Shown here: positions 60,424 through 64,000 of the stretch, piece by piece
Numbering within the stretch: the first letter of the stretch is position 1
How the letters are laid out: every line of letters begins with the position of its first letter
Assembly: GCA_024398135.1 (NCBI GenBank)
Contig: CP073750.1
Location: 620,001-684,000 of the forward strand
Direction of reading: 5' to 3'
Length of the DNA: 64,000 nucleotides
From: a bacterium SCSIO 12643
GTDB taxonomy: Bacteria > Bacteroidota > Bacteroidia > Flavobacteriales_G > Salibacteraceae
Notes under the pieces: generated by a model
Seen by the model: the letters and a program-made list of their open reading frames with translations, nothing else
Told to the model about the DNA's origin: nothing
Database searches by the model: none
Position numbers and translations under genes: made by a program

Positions 60424-62250
60424 TTATTCCGCCAAATTTAATTGATATTCATGATTCCTAAGGATAAATCCACCTTGATTTTCATACCCGCTATCCTCTC
60501 CGATTTTGACAAAATCCATTTTAAAGGATAATCCTTCATTTTTATGATTTTCGATATAGTCTTGCCAATTTCCTTTAGACTCATAAATCGCAGGTACAAA
60601 ATACATCCCGATATCAAATGCAGACCAGGTATGATTAGAAGGGTCAGTGAAATATAAAGCTCTGTATTTCTCAATTACCTGAATTACTTTTTCATCCTGA
60701 TAATCTACGAATTGCTGAGCAGGATATGTCACATCTAACCCCATTAAATAATCGAAATCAATACTTGAAAATTTTTGCCAACTATCAATTCCTAACACAG
60801 ACACTTGAGTGGATTCATCCTCAAACCCATAAAAAGCAGACATTGATGAAGAAACAAAAGCCTCATCACTACTAATTACCGCAACATAATTATGCGCTCC
60901 TTGTTTCATGTATTTCTTAAAATTGTATACTGAAGGTTGCCAAATTCGATGTATCGGAATGGAATCTCCAACAGTATTACTCAAGTATTTTTGGAAGATT
61001 TGTGCATACCTTTTATCCTTCTGGGCACCTCCGTATATAACCGTAATGGTCGAATCTGCATACATGCGCCCCATGTATTTAGACATTCGGATGATTTGTG
61101 CTGGGGATGATGCGTATGACTTTATCACATACTTATTATCTAATAATAATCTGGATGAAATTTTAACTGGGCTTACAATAGGAACCCCAAGTTTCTTGGC
61201 TTGATCTGCAAATAACTTAAAATTTGTTTGGAATAACGGCCCAACAAATAAATGATAGCTTTCTAATTCCTTTTTGGCCAGTATCTCCTTACACACATTT
61301 GTATCGTTTTGTGTATCGTAGTAATCCACCTCAACATAAAATCCTAAAGATCTTAACGAATCCATTGCCAAATCATAGCCTCTCATAAAATCTAACGAGA
61401 TCTTCGTCAAACCATAAAGATTCATGGCTTCTTTTTCTTCATTCTCTTCAACAGCTTCTTCCTCTGCCTCTTCTTTTAAATTCTTCGCGGTACAAAATGG
61501 TAAAAATACCCCGACTCTTATAGTGTCCTTAACCAATAATACTCTGGTTAAAGAATCTCCAATTACTTGAGTGGTATCTTTGTCCTTAACATAGTTTGGG
61601 TTTAATATTGGAATTCGAATAGTACTTCCGATTTGCAATCCTTCGGAAAGGCCATTGTTTACCATCTGAATAGAATCAGAACTTACACCATACTTCTGTG
61701 AAAGTGCATATAATGTTTCTTTAGGTTGCACTGTATGTAGTAATAATGAATCTTCCTCTGGCATTTGGAAATCTACTTCAGTACTCGTAGAGTCTGCAGA
61801 AGGGATTACCGGAATTTTTAATCTCATCCCAATTTTCAATCCTTCTTCTAATTCAGGGTTTAATTTTATAAGCTCCTCAGTTGAAATCTCATACTTTTTT
61901 GTCAAAGCATAAAGCGTCTCTTTTTTTAACACTTCGTGATAAATAGTATCTCCACTAATTTCTACTTCTGACTTCTTAGCTTCCTTTTTATTGACTTTAT
62001 TCATTGGAATTCGAATAGACTGCCCTATTCGAATTCCAAACTCTTCTATATCTTGATTCGCACTTTTGATATCTTCCACCGAAACAGAATATTTCTTTGA
62101 AATTGCGTAAAGTGTCTCTCCTTTCTTCACCACATGAATTATATATTCTAATCCATCTGTTTTAATTGTAGCAGGTTCTTGTGCCGAGATCTCCATAAAA
62201 GGATTTAAACACAATAACAAACACACGCTTATCGAAATAATATTCTTCAT
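60424..62250 (-). CDS. LysM and periplasmic-binding-fold protein
   Basis: Exported protein of 608 residues (ATG at 62250; an ATG at 62262 adds four). Signal peptide ends ISAQ. Three LysM peptidoglycan-binding modules lie at about residues 35-80, 105-150 and 170-215 (each HxVKKGETLYAISKKY-like), then an acidic linker with EEAEEEAVEENEEKEA, then a domain of about 370 residues like the leucine/amide-type periplasmic-binding fold (GYDLAMDSLRSLGFYV, VGPLFQTNFKLFADQAK). The fusion suggests a peptidoglycan-associated sensor or ligand-binding protein. It follows guaA by 30 bases. Confidence 0.78.
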   Translation of the reverse strand: MKNIISISVCLLLCLNPFMEISAQEPATIKTDGLEYIIHVVKKGETLYAISKKYSVSVEDIKSANQDIEEFGIRIGQSIRIPMNKVNKKEAKKSEVEISGDTIYHEVLKKETLYALTKKYEISTEELIKLNPELEEGLKIGMRLKIPVIPSADSTSTEVDFQMPEEDSLLLHTVQPKETLYALSQKYGVSSDSIQMVNNGLSEGLQIGSTIRIPILNPNYVKDKDTTQVIGDSLTRVLLVKDTIRVGVFLPFCTAKNLKEEAEEEAVEENEEKEAMNLYGLTKISLDFMRGYDLAMDSLRSLGFYVEVDYYDTQNDTNVCKEILAKKELESYHLFVGPLFQTNFKLFADQAKKLGVPIVSPVKISSRLLLDNKYVIKSYASSPAQIIRMSKYMGRMYADSTITVIYGGAQKDKRYAQIFQKYLSNTVGDSIPIHRIWQPSVYNFKKYMKQGAHNYVAVISSDEAFVSSSMSAFYGFEDESTQVSVLGIDSWQKFSSIDFDYLMGLDVTYPAQQFVDYQDEKVIQVIEKYRALYFTDPSNHTWSAFDIGMYFVPAIYESKGNWQDYIENHKNEGLSFKMDFVKIGEDSGYENQGGFILRNHEYQLNLAE

Positions 62251-62280
62251 TCTCAATATCAAAATTAACTATCTATGATC

Positions 62281-63813
62281 CTACTCCCATTCAATAGTAG
62301 CTGGTGGCTTTGAACTGATATCATATACCACTCTATTAACCCCCTGAACTTTATTGATAATGTCGTTAGACACTTTTGCCAAAAACTCGTAAGGCAAATG
62401 TACCCAATCTGCCGTCATTCCATCCGTAGACTCTACAGCTCTCAAAGCCACAGCATTCTCGTAGGTTCTTTCATCTCCCATAACCCCTACAGATTTCACC
62501 GGTAATAAAATAGCTCCAGCCTGCCACACCTTATCATACAACCCATTAGATTTCAATCCATTGATAAATATTGCATCGACTTCTTGCAACAAGCGTACCT
62601 TTTCTGCTGTAATATCCCCTAAAATACGAATTGCTAAACCTGGTCCTGGAAAAGGATGACGTCCTAACAATTCATCTGATAAGCCCATCGCTCGACCTAC
62701 ACGTCTTACCTCATCCTTAAACAGACTCCTTAACGGTTCCACAATTTTCAATTTCATAAAGTCCGGCAAACCACCTACATTATGATGCGATTTAATAGTT
62801 GCTGATGGACCGCCATTTACAGAAACAGACTCAATCACATCCGGATAAATGGTTCCTTGAGCAAGCCAAACAACATCCTCGATTAAATGCGCCTCTTCAT
62901 CGAAAACTTCAATAAACGCGTTTCCAATCGCTTTTCTTTTCTTTTCAGGCTCTTCCAGGTTAGCTAATGCATCATAAAACTTGTTACTGGCATCTACCCC
63001 TTTCACATTTAACCCTAGACCTTGATATTGCTCTAATACACTTTTAAACTCATCCTTTCTAAGTAAACCGTTATTTACGAAAATGCAATATAGATTCTGT
63101 CCAATCGCTTTGTGTAACAACATAGCAGCCACAGAAGAATCTACACCACCGGAAAGACCTAACACCACTTTATCATTTCCAAGTTTTTCTTTTAACTCAG
63201 CAACCGTGCTATCCACAAAAGAATCGGGAGTCCAATCTTGAGAACATCCACAAACATCAACCAGGAAGTTTTTCAAAAGAATGGAACCTTCAGTTGAATG
63301 ATATACTTCAGGATGAAATTGAATTCCAAAAATATTCACGCCATCAAATTGGTAACCCGCAACTTTGACATCCTCAGTACTACAAATCACTGTAGCTCCA
63401 TTTGGTGGAACATTAATGGTATCACCATGCGACATCCACACTTGAGAATTATGAGAAATCCCTTTCATCAAAACATTCTCGCTATCCACAAATGATAAAT
63501 TCGCACGGCCATATTCTCTGGTTTTAGATGGATAAACATCTCCGCCATGTGTTTGCGCTAAAAATTGTGCCCCATAACACACACCTAAAAGTGGCAAATT
63601 TTCAGGAATCTTATCTAATTCTGGAACCGGATGGTCAGCATCCCTAACGGAGGAAGGACTACCTGAAAGAATTACACCTTTTGTATCAGCATCTAATTCA
63701 GGAATTTTGTTGAATGGATGTATCTCGCAGTAGATATTCTGCTCTCTAACACGTCTTGCAATTAACTGAGTATATTGCGAACCGAAGTCTAAAATGATGA
63801 TTTTTTCTTGCAT
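62281..63813 (-). CDS. guaA: GMP synthase (glutamine-hydrolysing)
   Basis: GuaA, 510 residues from the ATG at 63813. It converts XMP to GMP using glutamine and ATP. N-terminal class I glutamine amidotransferase: [16 protein letters not shown], catalytic Cys in LLGVCYGAQ, His-Glu in [11 protein letters not shown]-pyrophosphatase domain: [14 protein letters not shown], followed by the C-terminal dimerisation domain ending in TIEWE. A TTG at 63819 in frame lies inside the promoter box and is rejected. The box TACATTTG is only 3 bases from the ATG, so the mRNA is probably leaderless. Confidence 0.96.
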   Translation of the reverse strand: MQEKIIILDFGSQYTQLIARRVREQNIYCEIHPFNKIPELDADTKGVILSGSPSSVRDADHPVPELDKIPENLPLLGVCYGAQFLAQTHGGDVYPSKTREYGRANLSFVDSENVLMKGISHNSQVWMSHGDTINVPPNGATVICSTEDVKVAGYQFDGVNIFGIQFHPEVYHSTEGSILLKNFLVDVCGCSQDWTPDSFVDSTVAELKEKLGNDKVVLGLSGGVDSSVAAMLLHKAIGQNLYCIFVNNGLLRKDEFKSVLEQYQGLGLNVKGVDASNKFYDALANLEEPEKKRKAIGNAFIEVFDEEAHLIEDVVWLAQGTIYPDVIESVSVNGGPSATIKSHHNVGGLPDFMKLKIVEPLRSLFKDEVRRVGRAMGLSDELLGRHPFPGPGLAIRILGDITAEKVRLLQEVDAIFINGLKSNGLYDKVWQAGAILLPVKSVGVMGDERTYENAVALRAVESTDGMTADWVHLPYEFLAKVSNDIINKVQGVNRVVYDISSKPPATIEWE

Positions 63814-63816
63814 GCG

Positions 63817-63824
63817 CAAATGTA
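63817..63824 (-). promoter_or_regulatory. TAnnTTTG -7 box for guaA, leaderless
   Basis: Minus strand TACATTTG, 3 bases before the guaA ATG. Confidence 0.6.
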
Positions 63825-63908
63825 AAATTCTCGTAGAAATCTACTTATACTCTTAGTTATCTTTAATTACATTATTTATATATATTTCCATTTTAGGCAT
63901 ATAAATGT

Positions 63909-63916
63909 TACATTTG
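63909..63916 (+). promoter_or_regulatory. TAnnTTTG -7 box, divergent gene
   Basis: TACATTTG, 33 bases before the ATG at 63950 of the partial gene; divergent from guaA. Confidence 0.5.
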
Positions 63917-63949
63917 CAGGTAATTAATTTCTGAACAAAACAAACTACT

Positions 63950-64000
63950 ATGATCAAAACACTTACAAAAAAAGCCGCACTAGTACTATTATTATTTATT
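63950..64000 (+). CDS. Start of an exported protein gene (partial)
   Basis: The first 17 codons of a gene cut by the window end: MIKTLTKKAALVLLLFI. The basic residues followed by a hydrophobic run suggest a signal peptide. It lies behind a perfect -7 box and points away from guaA. Nothing can be said about the product. Confidence 0.5.
   Translation, partial: MIKTLTKKAALVLLLFI

Overview
The window is AT-rich chromosomal DNA of a free-living Bacteroidota, most likely a flavobacterial lineage. The signs are: promoters of the Bacteroidetes TAnnTTTG type in front of many genes and almost no Shine-Dalgarno sequences; an S46 dipeptidyl-peptidase; a protein with a type IX secretion sorting domain; a UbiA family enzyme next to KdsC-like and Maf genes; and TPM, DUF4920 and TerB-DnaJ proteins. 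Species cannot be read from the sequence.

Layout. 1-7700: kdsC-like, ubiA-like and maf operon, trxA, menI-like thioesterase, a giant TPR/coiled-coil envelope protein, Mn-type superoxide dismutase. 7.8-9.2 kb: small accessory genes including an SRPBCC gene broken by an in-frame stop. 9.2-14.8 kb: two tandem FKBP isomerases, TerB-DnaJ protein, ion channel, two TPM proteins, Mpo1-like protein, GNAT enzyme. 15.1-20.5 kb: a four-gene locus that looks like a divergent chaperone-usher system (chaperone-like, two subunit-like, one large barrel protein). 20.6-27.3 kb: RhlE helicase, EgtD-like methyltransferase, thioesterase, Cu/Zn permease, Kir channel, one inserted gene cassette, truA. 27.4-36.0 kb: lipoprotein, GT39 transferase, DPP11-like peptidase, Omp85-type protein, mnmD, ACP phosphodiesterase, glutaredoxin-like protein, Crp/Fnr regulator.

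36.2-39.1 kb is a small island beside tRNA-Leu(GAG). It holds a 5'-truncated tyrosine recombinase and three short genes for exported proteins, each bracketed by its own private inverted repeat and separated by attC-like folding sequences; a direct repeat of the tRNA end and its terminator closes the island. A fourth cassette with the same logic sits in the last codons of the Kir channel gene at 25.7-26.5 kb. Together they look like an integron-like cassette system in a Bacteroidetes chromosome with no complete integrase in the window.

39.2-56.7 kb is accessory: bactofilin, AlkB-like oxygenase, an atypical glycerophosphodiesterase, AraC-type membrane regulator, M23 peptidases, a T9SS-sorted LRR protein, transglutaminase-like protein, hydrolases and acetyltransferases, an orphan contractile-injection-type nuclease effector, RidA, an amidohydrolase lipoprotein with a porin, and a DoxX protein. 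57.3-64 kb returns to core genes: trmD, rplS, a heme lipoprotein with a DUF4920 partner, a LysM/periplasmic-binding lipoprotein-like protein, guaA, and the start of one more gene.
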